Source: Alistipes provencensis (GTDB lineage Bacteria > Bacteroidota > Bacteroidia > Bacteroidales > Rikenellaceae). Taken from it: a stretch of DNA of 64,000 nt. This document shows, piece by piece, positions 54,166 through 62,268 of the stretch. The notes beneath the pieces were generated by a model, which saw only the letters and a program-made list of their open reading frames with translations, was not told the DNA's origin and searched no databases. Numbering within the stretch: the first letter of the stretch is position 1; each line of letters begins with the position of its first letter. The stretch spans positions 434,001 to 498,000 of the forward strand of contig NZ_LT559262.1 in NCBI RefSeq assembly GCF_900083545.1, written 5' to 3'. The position numbers and the translations under genes are program-made.

Positions 54166-56472
54166 TCAGAAGCTGATCTTCGCACCGACGAACCAGCTCC
54201 GGGGCATCGAGGGACCGTAGACATAGCCCGAGTCGCGCTCGGCACCCTTGTCGAAATCCTTCTGGTAGGCGTTGAAGAGGTTCTGTACGCCGCCGTAAAG
54301 CTGGAGGGTAATCTCCTTGTAAATGCGCAGGTCGTAGGCCAGACGCAGGTTGACGTCGCAGAACGTCGGCGTGGTGACCGCCACGTCCTGATCCACGCCC
54401 GACCCGGCCATGTGCTGCACGAGCATCTCGCCCGTGCAGGTGCCGGTCACATCGGCCGTGAAGTTGCGCAGCGGTTTGAGCGACGCCGTGAAATAACCGT
54501 AAAGGTCGGGGGTCCGGAACATCCGGGTCACGGGAGGCACCTCGGCATCCTCGCTCCACTGTTCGGGTTCGGAGTAACGGCTCCGCTGCCACGTCATCCC
54601 CGCCTGCAGTTCGAACCAGCGGGTGAAGGCCGCCCGCCCCTCGACGTTCAGTCCGCGCACCGTGGCGCCCGAACCGTTGTAGCGTTCCTTGATCTTGCCG
54701 CCGTCGGCCGTATCCTCGATATCCCGCAGGGCGAACACGTCTTCCAGCTTGGTATAGAAACCCTCGACGAGCAGGTTGGTCTGCACGCTTCCGAAAGTGT
54801 GGTAGAGGTCGGCCGAGAGGCTCACGCTGTGGGAACGCTCCTCTTTCAGATCGTCCGCGAGGCGGATGCGGACCCGCTCGCCGCCCACGATGGCGATGTG
54901 CATGTCCTCGTCGAAAGCCTGCGGGGCGCGGTAGCCCCCGGCATAGCTCACCCGCAGGTTCACCGACTCCAAGGGGTTGAAGCGGATGTTGGCCCGGGGG
55001 CTGAAGATCACATGATCCACCAAGTTATGCTTGTCGAGACGTCCGCCGACGAGCAGCGACCACTTCTTGGTTTTCCACTCGTTCTGCAGGTAACCGCCCA
55101 CGATATGCACCGTCTGATCGGTGTCGATGTCGTAGCCGATCGAGCGGTCCTCGAGTTCGTCGAAACTGTATTCGGCGCCCAGCGTCAGCTCCGAAGGCAT
55201 AAACAGCAACTTGCGGAAGGCATGAACATACTGCACGCCGGCCGCCGCGGTCAGGTCGTGCGTCGTGCCGTAAGCGTCGAGGTCCTGTTTACCGCCGTAG
55301 TAGCTCTTGCGCGCGGTGTTCTGGAACGAAGCATAGGCATTGAAACGGTTGCTGCGGTCGGCCGACGAGAGGTCGAACGAGAGGCTTCCGCCGTCGATCG
55401 CATGGTCGGTCTGTTCGGCGACGAAGACCTCGTGGGGAGGCCGGTTCAACTGGTCACCGCCCCGGCGGTATTCGTCGATGTGGTGGTACTGCGCCGTGAT
55501 GCGCGAATAGGCCCCCGTGCGGAAATAGGAGCGCATGCCGACCGACTGGCTGTTGATGACGGGCAGTTCGGTGAAGCCGTCGCCGTCGTGATCATAACCC
55601 GAACGGTGGCGGCTCTGGCCGAAGACGCTGATGCCCGCGCGACCGCTTTCGGAGACGATCGAGGCGTTGAGCATCGTCGAGTTGTCATAGGAATTGCTGC
55701 CTCCGAGCGAGGTCAGCGTGTGCGACAACTGGGCAGAACTGCGCGTCGGCTCCTTGGTAATAATGTTGATCGTGCCGCCGATGGCCGACGACCCGAAGAG
55801 CGCCGAGCCGCCGCCGCGCAGCACCTCGACCCGCTCGATCATGTTGGCCGGAATCTGCTCCAGTCCGTAAACGCCCGTCAGGGCCGAAAAAACCGGGTGA
55901 GAATCGACCAGTATCTGCGAATAGTGGCCGTCGAGGCCGTTGATGCGCACCTGCATGAAGCCGCAGTTCTGGCAGTCGTCCTCGACGCGCACGCCGGGCT
56001 GAAACGAAAGGCCCTGCGCCAGACAGGCGGCATTGGCCCGTTCGAACAACTTGGCGTCGAACACACTCACCAGCGCCGGGGCTTCGCGCCGCAGCGTCGC
56101 CGAACGGCTCGCCGAGACGACCACCTCGTCCATCGAGATGCCGTTCTGCGCCACTTCGAAATTCAGTTCCAGCGTCTCGCCGCGCTTCAGCGTGACGGAC
56201 ATCCGTTTCGAGGCATAGCCCAAGGCGCGGACCTCGAGCGTCAGCTCCCCTTCGGGCAGGTTTTTCAGGAAATAATGTCCCGAAGCGTCGGTCGTCGTAC
56301 CGAAGGCCGTACCGACTACGGCCACCGAAGCATAGGGAATGTGTTCGTGGGTTTCACGGTCCACCACATGGCCGAAAAGGTTGGCATCGGTGCTTTTGCG
56401 CGGCGCCTCGGCGCCCAGCATGCCGGCAATGTGCAGGCACACGACGAGTGCCGACAAAACATATTGTTTCAT
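54166..56472 (-). CDS. TonB-dependent receptor with carboxypeptidase-like N-domain
   Basis: The 768-residue product has a signal peptide, a CarboxypepD_reg-like domain (about 33-115: FGHVVDRETHEHIPYASVAV, TDASGHYFLKNLPEGELTLEVRALGY), a TonB box-like MDEVVVSAS near 117, a plug (ALVSVFDAKLFERANAACLAQGLSFQPG near 135, then RVEVLRGGGSALFGSSAIGGTINIIT) and a 22-strand barrel ending GAKISF. The plug contains DDCQNCGFMQVRINGL with a CxxC pair, seen in a subgroup of Bacteroidota receptors. There is no SusD gene beside it, so it is a simple receptor, maybe for a metal chelate or cofactor; the ligand is unknown. A small exported protein lies 66 bases upstream. Confidence 0.9.
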   Translation of the reverse strand: MKQYVLSALVVCLHIAGMLGAEAPRKSTDANLFGHVVDRETHEHIPYASVAVVGTAFGTTTDASGHYFLKNLPEGELTLEVRALGYASKRMSVTLKRGETLELNFEVAQNGISMDEVVVSASRSATLRREAPALVSVFDAKLFERANAACLAQGLSFQPGVRVEDDCQNCGFMQVRINGLDGHYSQILVDSHPVFSALTGVYGLEQIPANMIERVEVLRGGGSALFGSSAIGGTINIITKEPTRSSAQLSHTLTSLGGSNSYDNSTMLNASIVSESGRAGISVFGQSRHRSGYDHDGDGFTELPVINSQSVGMRSYFRTGAYSRITAQYHHIDEYRRGGDQLNRPPHEVFVAEQTDHAIDGGSLSFDLSSADRSNRFNAYASFQNTARKSYYGGKQDLDAYGTTHDLTAAAGVQYVHAFRKLLFMPSELTLGAEYSFDELEDRSIGYDIDTDQTVHIVGGYLQNEWKTKKWSLLVGGRLDKHNLVDHVIFSPRANIRFNPLESVNLRVSYAGGYRAPQAFDEDMHIAIVGGERVRIRLADDLKEERSHSVSLSADLYHTFGSVQTNLLVEGFYTKLEDVFALRDIEDTADGGKIKERYNGSGATVRGLNVEGRAAFTRWFELQAGMTWQRSRYSEPEQWSEDAEVPPVTRMFRTPDLYGYFTASLKPLRNFTADVTGTCTGEMLVQHMAGSGVDQDVAVTTPTFCDVNLRLAYDLRIYKEITLQLYGGVQNLFNAYQKDFDKGAERDSGYVYGPSMPRSWFVGAKISF

Positions 56473-56538
56473 GGTAAAATCGAATTAAGAATGGGGCCCG
56501 GAAGACTCCGGACAAATCAGAAAAGAGGCGTAACGGAA

Positions 56539-56874
56539 CTACGCCGCAGGAGGCGCCCGCAGGGAAAAGAGCGAAAATTCGGACGCACATTTGCAGCGCG
56601 TGGCCTCGGGCAGCAGCACGGCGAGCACCTCGGCATAGAACTGATGTGCGTAGGGGATTTCGAGCAGGTAGGGGAAAAAGTGGAAATCGTCGACGACGCA
56701 GAACTCGACCACCTGCTCGTCGGCGCCGTTGTCGGGCATCAGGTCGCCGCTGAACGCCGCGAAGTGGGCCGGATCCTCGTTATAGATATGCACCTTCTGC
56801 CCCGCGTAGGCCGCGAGCAGGACCGCGAGCAGGAAAGCCGCACAGCATTGTCCGAATTTAAGGCGCATCTTCAT
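56539..56874 (-). CDS. Small exported protein upstream of the TonB receptor
   Basis: The protein is 111 residues from the ATG at 56874 (MKMRLKFGQCCAAFLLAVLLAAYAG, a signal peptide or membrane anchor). The mature part has acidic and histidine residues (HIYNEDPAHF, CVVDDFHFFPY, YAHQFYAE), a KCKC-like cysteine pair (CKCASEF) and ends SLRAPPAA. I recall small Bacteroidota proteins with an RAPP-type end encoded before metal-related TonB receptors, so it may be a periplasmic accessory of the receptor. That link is inference. The frame is open further upstream but without support. Confidence 0.55.
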   Translation of the reverse strand: MKMRLKFGQCCAAFLLAVLLAAYAGQKVHIYNEDPAHFAAFSGDLMPDNGADEQVVEFCVVDDFHFFPYLLEIPYAHQFYAEVLAVLLPEATRCKCASEFSLFSLRAPPAA

Positions 56875-57007
56875 CGGAGACAAAGGTACAATAAAAAAGG
56901 GCCGCGACAAGCGGCCCCTGCAAAAATACCTAAATGTTAGTAGGTTGTATGTCTGTCCGACAACCCGCTGCGGGAGACGGACGGTGCGCCCCCGGAAGCC
57001 GGGCGCC

Positions 57008-57484
57008 TCAGATGCTGATGTCGAGGATCTCGAAATGAATCGTACCCGCAGGCACGTCCACATCCACGCGGTCGCCCTTCTTGCGGCCCAGCAGCGCCTT
57101 GGCGATCGGCGTGCCGATGGCCAGCTTGCCTTCGCGCAGATTGGCCTCGTGCTCGGCGACGATCGTGTAGGTCATCTCCTTGTGGGTGTTGTGGTTCAGG
57201 AGCGTCACCTTACTCAGTATCTGCACTTTGCTCTTGTCGATCTTCGTCTCGTCGATCACGCGCGCATTGGCGATCGTATCCTCCAGCTTGGCGATACGCA
57301 TCTCCAGCAGACCCTGCGCCTCGCGGGCAGCGTCATACTCGGCGTTCTCCGAAAGGTCACCCTTGTCACGCGCTTCGGCGATCGCCGCCGAAATCGCCGG
57401 ACGCTCGACGGAACGCAATTGGTCGAGCTCATCCTTGAGTTTTTTGTAACCCTCCGCTGTCAGATAAATAATCTCTTTTGCCAT
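57008..57484 (-). CDS. greA: Transcription elongation factor GreA
   Basis: The 158-residue protein has the N-terminal coiled coil with the acidic tip motif DKGDLSENAEYDAAREAQ near 41-58 and the C-terminal FKBP-like domain (IGTPIAKALLGRKKGDRVDVDVPAG near 123-147). It rescues backtracked RNA polymerase by stimulating transcript cleavage. Length is standard. Confidence 0.96.
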   Translation of the reverse strand: MAKEIIYLTAEGYKKLKDELDQLRSVERPAISAAIAEARDKGDLSENAEYDAAREAQGLLEMRIAKLEDTIANARVIDETKIDKSKVQILSKVTLLNHNTHKEMTYTIVAEHEANLREGKLAIGTPIAKALLGRKKGDRVDVDVPAGTIHFEILDISI

Positions 57485-57551
57485 ACCTAAAAAACATAAA
57501 AAATAAAGAATCCTGACCCGTAAAGGTCAGAACCCCGTTGCATTACTCAGA

Positions 57552-57583
57552 CAAAGATAGAAAGTAAATTCCATATTTCCAAA
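57552..57583 (-). promoter_or_regulatory. Promoter of greA
   Basis: On the minus strand TTTG (57583-57580), a 20-base spacer and TATCTTTG (57559-57552) match the consensus; the ATG is 67 bases downstream. Confidence 0.7.
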
Positions 57584-57628
57584 TCTTTTTCGCGCTCCGT
57601 GGCATGGATCGTGCCCGCAAACGGGGTT

Positions 57629-58963
57629 ATGTATACCCTCCTCACCATCCATCTGTTATGGACGCTCGGCGCGGGGCTGGTCATCACGCGCCGGCAGCGA
57701 ATACCCGCCTCGGCGGCCGTCTGGCTGGCCTTGGTTTTCCTGCTTCCCGTGGCCGGCACCCTGTTATATATACTGGCCGGATACCGCCGCCCGATACCTC
57801 CGTCCGAAGGTTCCGCTTACAGAGGCGATGCCGTGGAGCAGATCGTCGCCCGGGGATGCGGAACAGCCACCACGCGGCACAACCGCGTCGAACTGCTGCA
57901 CAACGGCAACAATGCCTTCGCGTCGCTCATCGCCGCCCTGCAGCACGCCACCCGCTCGATCCACATGGAGTACTACATCATCCGCGACGACCGCATCGGC
58001 CGCACCATCGCCGAGATACTGATTCGCAAGGCCCGTGCCGGGCTGGAGGTACGGGTCATCTACGACGCCGTGGGCTCGTGGCGGCTGAGCCGCGCGACGC
58101 TGCGGCGCATGCACGAAGCAGGGATTCGCACCGCGGCTTTCGAGCCGGTCCGCTTCCCGTGGTTCACCACGCGCACCGCACGCCGCAACCACCGCAAGAT
58201 CGTCGTTACGGACGGAAAAACCGCCTATCTGGGTGGCATAAATATTGCGAAATACTACCTCGACGGAGATTACATGGGCAAGTGGCGCGACGAGCACCTT
58301 CGCATCGAGGGCGACGCCGTCGCGGACCTGCAGCGACTCTTCATCGCCGACTGGGCGCGGGCCACCCGGGAGTGTCTCGACCCGCGCGGATACATCGCCC
58401 CTCACCGCATCCGGCAACGGCTGCCGATCCAACTGGCGTGGTCCGAAGAGGGCCCTTCGCGGCTGACCATTGCCGAGGCGTTCGCGGCGGCCATCGTCCG
58501 GGCCCGGGAACGGGTGCGCATCTGTTCGCCCTACTTCCTGCCCCCGGTGATGATCCTCGACGCCCTGCGGCTGGCAGCCCGGAGCGGCATCCGGGTCGAA
58601 GTGATGATCCCGACGTGCAGCGACTCCCCGTTCTCGGACCTCGTGTCCGACTCCTACGTCGGGGACCTGCTCGACGCCGGGGTCGAACTCTACCGCTACG
58701 ACAACGGATTCCTGCACGCCAAACTGGTGATCGTCGACGAAGCGCTGGCCTCGGTGGGCACCGCGAACATGGACTACCGCAGCCTGACGGACAACCTCGA
58801 GGTCACGGCCTTCATCCGCGGCCGGGAGGTGGTCCGAGAGCTGGCCGCGACCTTCGACAACGACCTCGCCTCCTGCCGGCGCATCACGCGCCGGGAGTGG
58901 CGGCCCCCGCTGTGGCGCCGGACGCTGGGCGACGTGCTCCGGCTCGTGTCACCCCTGATGTGA
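57629..58963 (+). CDS. cls: Cardiolipin synthase (phospholipase D family)
   Basis: The protein is 444 residues from the ATG at 57629; a GTG 30 bases upstream is an alternative start. Two N-terminal TM helices (about 1-20 and 28-47) precede two HKD motifs: RRNHRKIVVTDGKTAYLGG near 190 and NGFLHAKLVIVDEALASVGT near 360. It condenses two phosphatidylglycerols into cardiolipin at the inner membrane. It is divergent from greA. Confidence 0.94.
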   Translation: MYTLLTIHLLWTLGAGLVITRRQRIPASAAVWLALVFLLPVAGTLLYILAGYRRPIPPSEGSAYRGDAVEQIVARGCGTATTRHNRVELLHNGNNAFASLIAALQHATRSIHMEYYIIRDDRIGRTIAEILIRKARAGLEVRVIYDAVGSWRLSRATLRRMHEAGIRTAAFEPVRFPWFTTRTARRNHRKIVVTDGKTAYLGGINIAKYYLDGDYMGKWRDEHLRIEGDAVADLQRLFIADWARATRECLDPRGYIAPHRIRQRLPIQLAWSEEGPSRLTIAEAFAAAIVRARERVRICSPYFLPPVMILDALRLAARSGIRVEVMIPTCSDSPFSDLVSDSYVGDLLDAGVELYRYDNGFLHAKLVIVDEALASVGTANMDYRSLTDNLEVTAFIRGREVVRELAATFDNDLASCRRITRREWRPPLWRRTLGDVLRLVSPLM

Positions 58964-58988
58964 TCCCGTCCTAAAGCATATACGAGCC

Positions 58989-59609
58989 ATGAAACACCTT
59001 GTCTTCACCCTCCTCGCCGCGCTCCTCGTTTCGGGCGCGGCCTCTGCCCAACGCCTGATGGTCGGCGTGCGCGGCGGAGTCAACTTCGCCGACTACTCGT
59101 TCGTCCCGACACACATCGGCGACATCCGCTTCACACCGGGCTCTCCGCGGGCAGGTTACGACGTGGGCTTCGTCCTGCGGCTCAACCTCTCGAAGCACCT
59201 CCACCTGCAATCGGAGCTGGATTACGCCTTCGTCAACTACTCCGTGCGGGCCAAAAATGCCGGGAACGCCGGGAGCCGCCGCCTGACGCTGCGCACCGAA
59301 CGGTTCGAAATCCCCGTCCAGTTGGGATTTCAGTTCGGGGTGCTGCGTCTGTTCGGCGGCGCACTGTTCCGCGTCACGGACTCCGAGCACAGCAGTTCCC
59401 CGCAACTGCTCCGGATCGGCTTCAACAACGGCGACGTCGGGATCATGGGCGGCCTTGGCTTCAACGTCCGCAAATTCTTCATCGACTTCCGCATCTCGGG
59501 TTACCCCCGCTCGCGGGTATGGCACGATTTCACGTCGGACGGCGTCTCGCGCCGTGTCAAAGTACCCCATGACATCGTCTACGGCGGGTCCGTCGGTTTC
59601 TTTTTCTGA
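58989..59609 (+). CDS. Outer-membrane beta-barrel protein (PorT/OMP_b-brl type)
   Basis: The 206-residue product has a signal peptide (HLVFTLLAALLVSGAASAQ). The mature part has alternating strands (VGVRGGVNFADYSF, AGYDVGFVLRLNLSKHLHLQSELDY, ERFEIPVQLGFQFG) and ends in Phe (GGSVGFFF), as in small eight-stranded barrels. Function is unknown. It starts 25 bases after cls and may be co-transcribed with it. Confidence 0.85.
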   Translation: MKHLVFTLLAALLVSGAASAQRLMVGVRGGVNFADYSFVPTHIGDIRFTPGSPRAGYDVGFVLRLNLSKHLHLQSELDYAFVNYSVRAKNAGNAGSRRLTLRTERFEIPVQLGFQFGVLRLFGGALFRVTDSEHSSSPQLLRIGFNNGDVGIMGGLGFNVRKFFIDFRISGYPRSRVWHDFTSDGVSRRVKVPHDIVYGGSVGFFF

Positions 59610-59684
59610 CGATGCCAAAAAAAGAAACCTGTCTATCCAGCAAAGTCAGTATGCCATCGCACCCTCCGGTAAATCCGACCGTCG

Positions 59685-59752
59685 CTCCCACGGCGTACCG
59701 CCGTGTATGCAGGTCTGACCCACCCCAAGCCCCCGCCTCGGCGGGGGCTTTA
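59685..59752 (-). repeat. Bipartite two-hairpin intergenic repeat, copy C
   Basis: Hairpin 1 is AGCCCCCGCC/GGCGGGGGCT (59728-59749). The linker on the minus strand reads TTGGGGTGGGTCAGACCTG. Hairpin 2 is CACGGCG/CGCCGTG (59689-59705). Stem sequences differ from copies A and B in compensated positions. With the T's after it, hairpin 1 could also end transcription of the barrel gene. Confidence 0.7.
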
Positions 59753-59816
59753 CCATTTACGCCCCAAAAAACGACAAACCTTTCGACTTCTCAGCACCTG
59801 CGAGCAATAATTTTTT

Positions 59817-59846
59817 TTGCAAATCGTTAATTTATGCGTAACTTTG
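59817..59846 (+). promoter_or_regulatory. Promoter of the bamD operon
   Basis: TTG (59817-59819) at the end of a T-run, a 19-base spacer and TAACTTTG (59839-59846) match the consensus; the ATG is 29 bases downstream. Confidence 0.75.
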
Positions 59847-59875
59847 CGCGATAAAGCGCCGTAATAAATTCATAA

Positions 59876-60694
59876 ATGAAGCAGACTTTTTTATACGCCC
59901 TTTGCGGACTGGCGGCCGCGATCATCCTCGGAGGGTGTTCTGGTATGAACGCCCTGCTGAAAAGCGGAAAGCCCGAACTGATTTACAGCAAGGCGATGGA
60001 GTACTACCAGAAGGAGAAGTGGCAGCGCGCCTCGACCCTCTTCGAAGGGGCCCAGTACTACTATGCCGGCACCCCGACCGAAGACAGCATCTCGTTCTTC
60101 AACGCCCGCTGCAAGTTCAAGAACCGCGACTACGACACGGCGTCGACCCTGCTGGACGACTTCCGCCGCAAGTTCGGCCGCAGCGCGTTCATCGAGGATG
60201 CCGAAGGCATGTACGCGCTCTGCTTCTACTACCTCTCGCCGGGACCTTCGCGCGACCAGACGATGACGGGCCATGCGCTGATCGCCATCAACGAGTTCAT
60301 GTCGCGCTATCCGAACAGCGACCGCGTCGAGGATTTCAAGAAGATCAACGCCGAACTCACCGAGCGGCTGCACGACAAAGCCTACATCAACGCCTACACT
60401 TATTATAAGATCGGGCGCTACAAATCGGCCATCGTGGCGCTGAAGAACGCCCTGAAGCAATACCCCGAGAGCAAGCACCGCGAGGAGATCATGTATCTGA
60501 TCGTCGACGCCAGCTACCGCTTCGCCAGCAACTCGGTCCGCGACAAGCAGACCGACCGCTACCTGACGATGTTGGACTCCTACCTCTCGTTCAAGGAGGA
60601 GTTCCCCGAATCGTCGCACATCAAGGAGATAGACCGCATGGCCAAGAACGCCCGCGACTACCTCGACCGCAATAACAAAGACAACAACATATAA
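59876..60694 (+). CDS. bamD: Outer-membrane assembly lipoprotein BamD
   Basis: The 272-residue product has a lipobox LGGC at residues 18-21. TPR-like helices follow (IYSKAMEYYQKEKWQRASTLFEGAQYYYAGTPTED near 36-70, RDYDTASTLLDDFRRKFGRSAFIEDAEGM, INAYTYYKIGRYKSAIVALKNALKQYPESKHREEIMYL near 175-212). It works with BamA in outer-membrane protein insertion. It is first in a conserved order bamD-rpoZ-coaBC-recN with 2-12 base gaps. Confidence 0.94.
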   Translation: MKQTFLYALCGLAAAIILGGCSGMNALLKSGKPELIYSKAMEYYQKEKWQRASTLFEGAQYYYAGTPTEDSISFFNARCKFKNRDYDTASTLLDDFRRKFGRSAFIEDAEGMYALCFYYLSPGPSRDQTMTGHALIAINEFMSRYPNSDRVEDFKKINAELTERLHDKAYINAYTYYKIGRYKSAIVALKNALKQYPESKHREEIMYLIVDASYRFASNSVRDKQTDRYLTMLDSYLSFKEEFPESSHIKEIDRMAKNARDYLDRNNKDNNI

Positions 60695-60696
60695 GA

Positions 60697-61029
60697 ATGG
60701 AAATCAAGAAGAACATTCCCAACAACACCATCACGCGCAAGCTGGTGGATCTGGACTCGGAAACGGGCAACATCTACGAGAGCGTAAACATCATCGCCCG
60801 CCGTGCCAACCAGATCGCAACCGAACTCAAGACCGAGCTCAACCGCAAGCTCGCCGATTTCTCGTCGCCCACCGACACCATGGAGGAGACCTTCGAGAAC
60901 CGCGAGCAGATCGAGATCTCGCGTTACTACGAGCGCCTGCCCAAGCCGGTGATCATCGCCACCGAGGAGTTCATCGACCACGAACTGGTCTTCAAGGAGG
61001 GCAAGGACGGCGAGATGAAGGTGATCTAA
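60697..61029 (+). CDS. rpoZ: RNA polymerase omega subunit (Rpb6-like)
   Basis: The 110-residue protein has ESVNIIARRANQIATELKTELNRKLADF near 28-55, the Rpb6/omega core that clamps the beta' C-terminus. Bacteroidota omega is diverged and often listed as a hypothetical protein; the position between bamD and coaBC supports it. Confidence 0.88.
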   Translation: MEIKKNIPNNTITRKLVDLDSETGNIYESVNIIARRANQIATELKTELNRKLADFSSPTDTMEETFENREQIEISRYYERLPKPVIIATEEFIDHELVFKEGKDGEMKVI

Positions 61030-61040
61030 TCCGCAGGACG

Positions 61041-62261
61041 ATGGCATCCGAAGGCGTTGCGAATTCCCCGCTGGCGGGGAAACACATACTGCTGGGCATC
61101 ACGGGTAGCATAGCGGCCTACAAGGCTGCCGTGCTTTGTCGTTTATTGAAGACGGCAGGCGCCGATGTGCGCGTGGTGATGACCCCCTTGGCCAAGCAGT
61201 TCATCACGCCGCTGACGATGGCCACACTCTCGAAAAACCCCATCCTCGTCGAATTTTTCGACCCGGAAAACGGCGCGTGGAACTCCCATGTGTCGCTGGG
61301 CGAATGGGCGGACTGCTACCTGATCGCTCCCGCCACGGCCAACACGCTGGCCAAGATGGCCGGCGGCATCGCCGACAACCTGCTGCTGACGACCTATCTT
61401 TCGGCGCGCTGCCCGGTCGCCGTGGCTCCCGCTATGGATCTGGACATGTATGCCCACGAAGCCACGCAGCAAAATCTCCGGACACTCGCCCAGCGCGGCG
61501 TCCGCATCGTCGAGCCCGGCGAAGGCGAACTGGCCAGCGGGCTGACGGGCAAGGGCCGCATGGCCGAACCCGACCGGATCGCCGCATTCGTCGGCGAACT
61601 TCTCCGCGAAAAAAAAAAGAGTCTGCAAGGTAAACGGCTGATCGTCACGGCAGGAGCCACGATCGAAGCCATCGACCCCGTGCGGTTCATCTCGAACCAC
61701 TCCTCGGGCAAGATGGGCTATGCCATTGCCGGGGAGCTGGCCTCCCGAGGCGCCGAGGTGACGCTCGTCACAGGCCGCACCTCGCTGCCGACACCCGCGG
61801 GCGTCGGGCGCGTGGACGTGCTCTCGGCCGCCGAGATGTACGACGCCGCGGTCCGGGCTTTCGAAGGGGCCGACGGGGCTGTCATGTGCGCCGCCGTTGC
61901 CGACTACACCCCCGACAGCGTTTCGGAGACCAAGATCAAGAAATGCGACGGCGATATGTGCATCACCCTGCGCCGCACGCGCGACATCGCCGCCGAACTG
62001 GGGGCGCACAAAGGCAGCCGCCTGCTGGTGGGATTCGCCTTGGAGACCCACGACGAGGAGGCGCATGCCGAGGCCAAGCTCACGAAGAAGAATTTCGACT
62101 TCATCGTGCTCAACTCGCTGCGCGACGCCGGGGCCGGATTCCGCGGCGACACCAACAAGGTAACTTTCATCGACCGCGCAGGCCGCGAAGAGCTGCCCCT
62201 GATGCCCAAGCACGAAGTCGCCGCACGCATTGCCGACAAAATCGAAACAATAATAAAATAA
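61041..62261 (+). CDS. coaBC: Bifunctional phosphopantothenoylcysteine decarboxylase/synthase
   Basis: The 406-residue protein has the CoaC flavin domain (ILLGITGSIAAYKAAVLCRLLK near 16-37, PATANTLAKMAGGIADNLL near 97-115, PAMDLDMY near 133) and the CoaB domain (VTAGATIEAIDPVRFISNHSSGKMGYAIA near 201-229, then AAVADYTPDSVSETKIKK near 285). It performs two successive steps of coenzyme A synthesis. It is 11 bases after rpoZ. Confidence 0.96.
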   Translation: MASEGVANSPLAGKHILLGITGSIAAYKAAVLCRLLKTAGADVRVVMTPLAKQFITPLTMATLSKNPILVEFFDPENGAWNSHVSLGEWADCYLIAPATANTLAKMAGGIADNLLLTTYLSARCPVAVAPAMDLDMYAHEATQQNLRTLAQRGVRIVEPGEGELASGLTGKGRMAEPDRIAAFVGELLREKKKSLQGKRLIVTAGATIEAIDPVRFISNHSSGKMGYAIAGELASRGAEVTLVTGRTSLPTPAGVGRVDVLSAAEMYDAAVRAFEGADGAVMCAAVADYTPDSVSETKIKKCDGDMCITLRRTRDIAAELGAHKGSRLLVGFALETHDEEAHAEAKLTKKNFDFIVLNSLRDAGAGFRGDTNKVTFIDRAGREELPLMPKHEVAARIADKIETIIK

Positions 62262-62268
62262 CCCCGTC

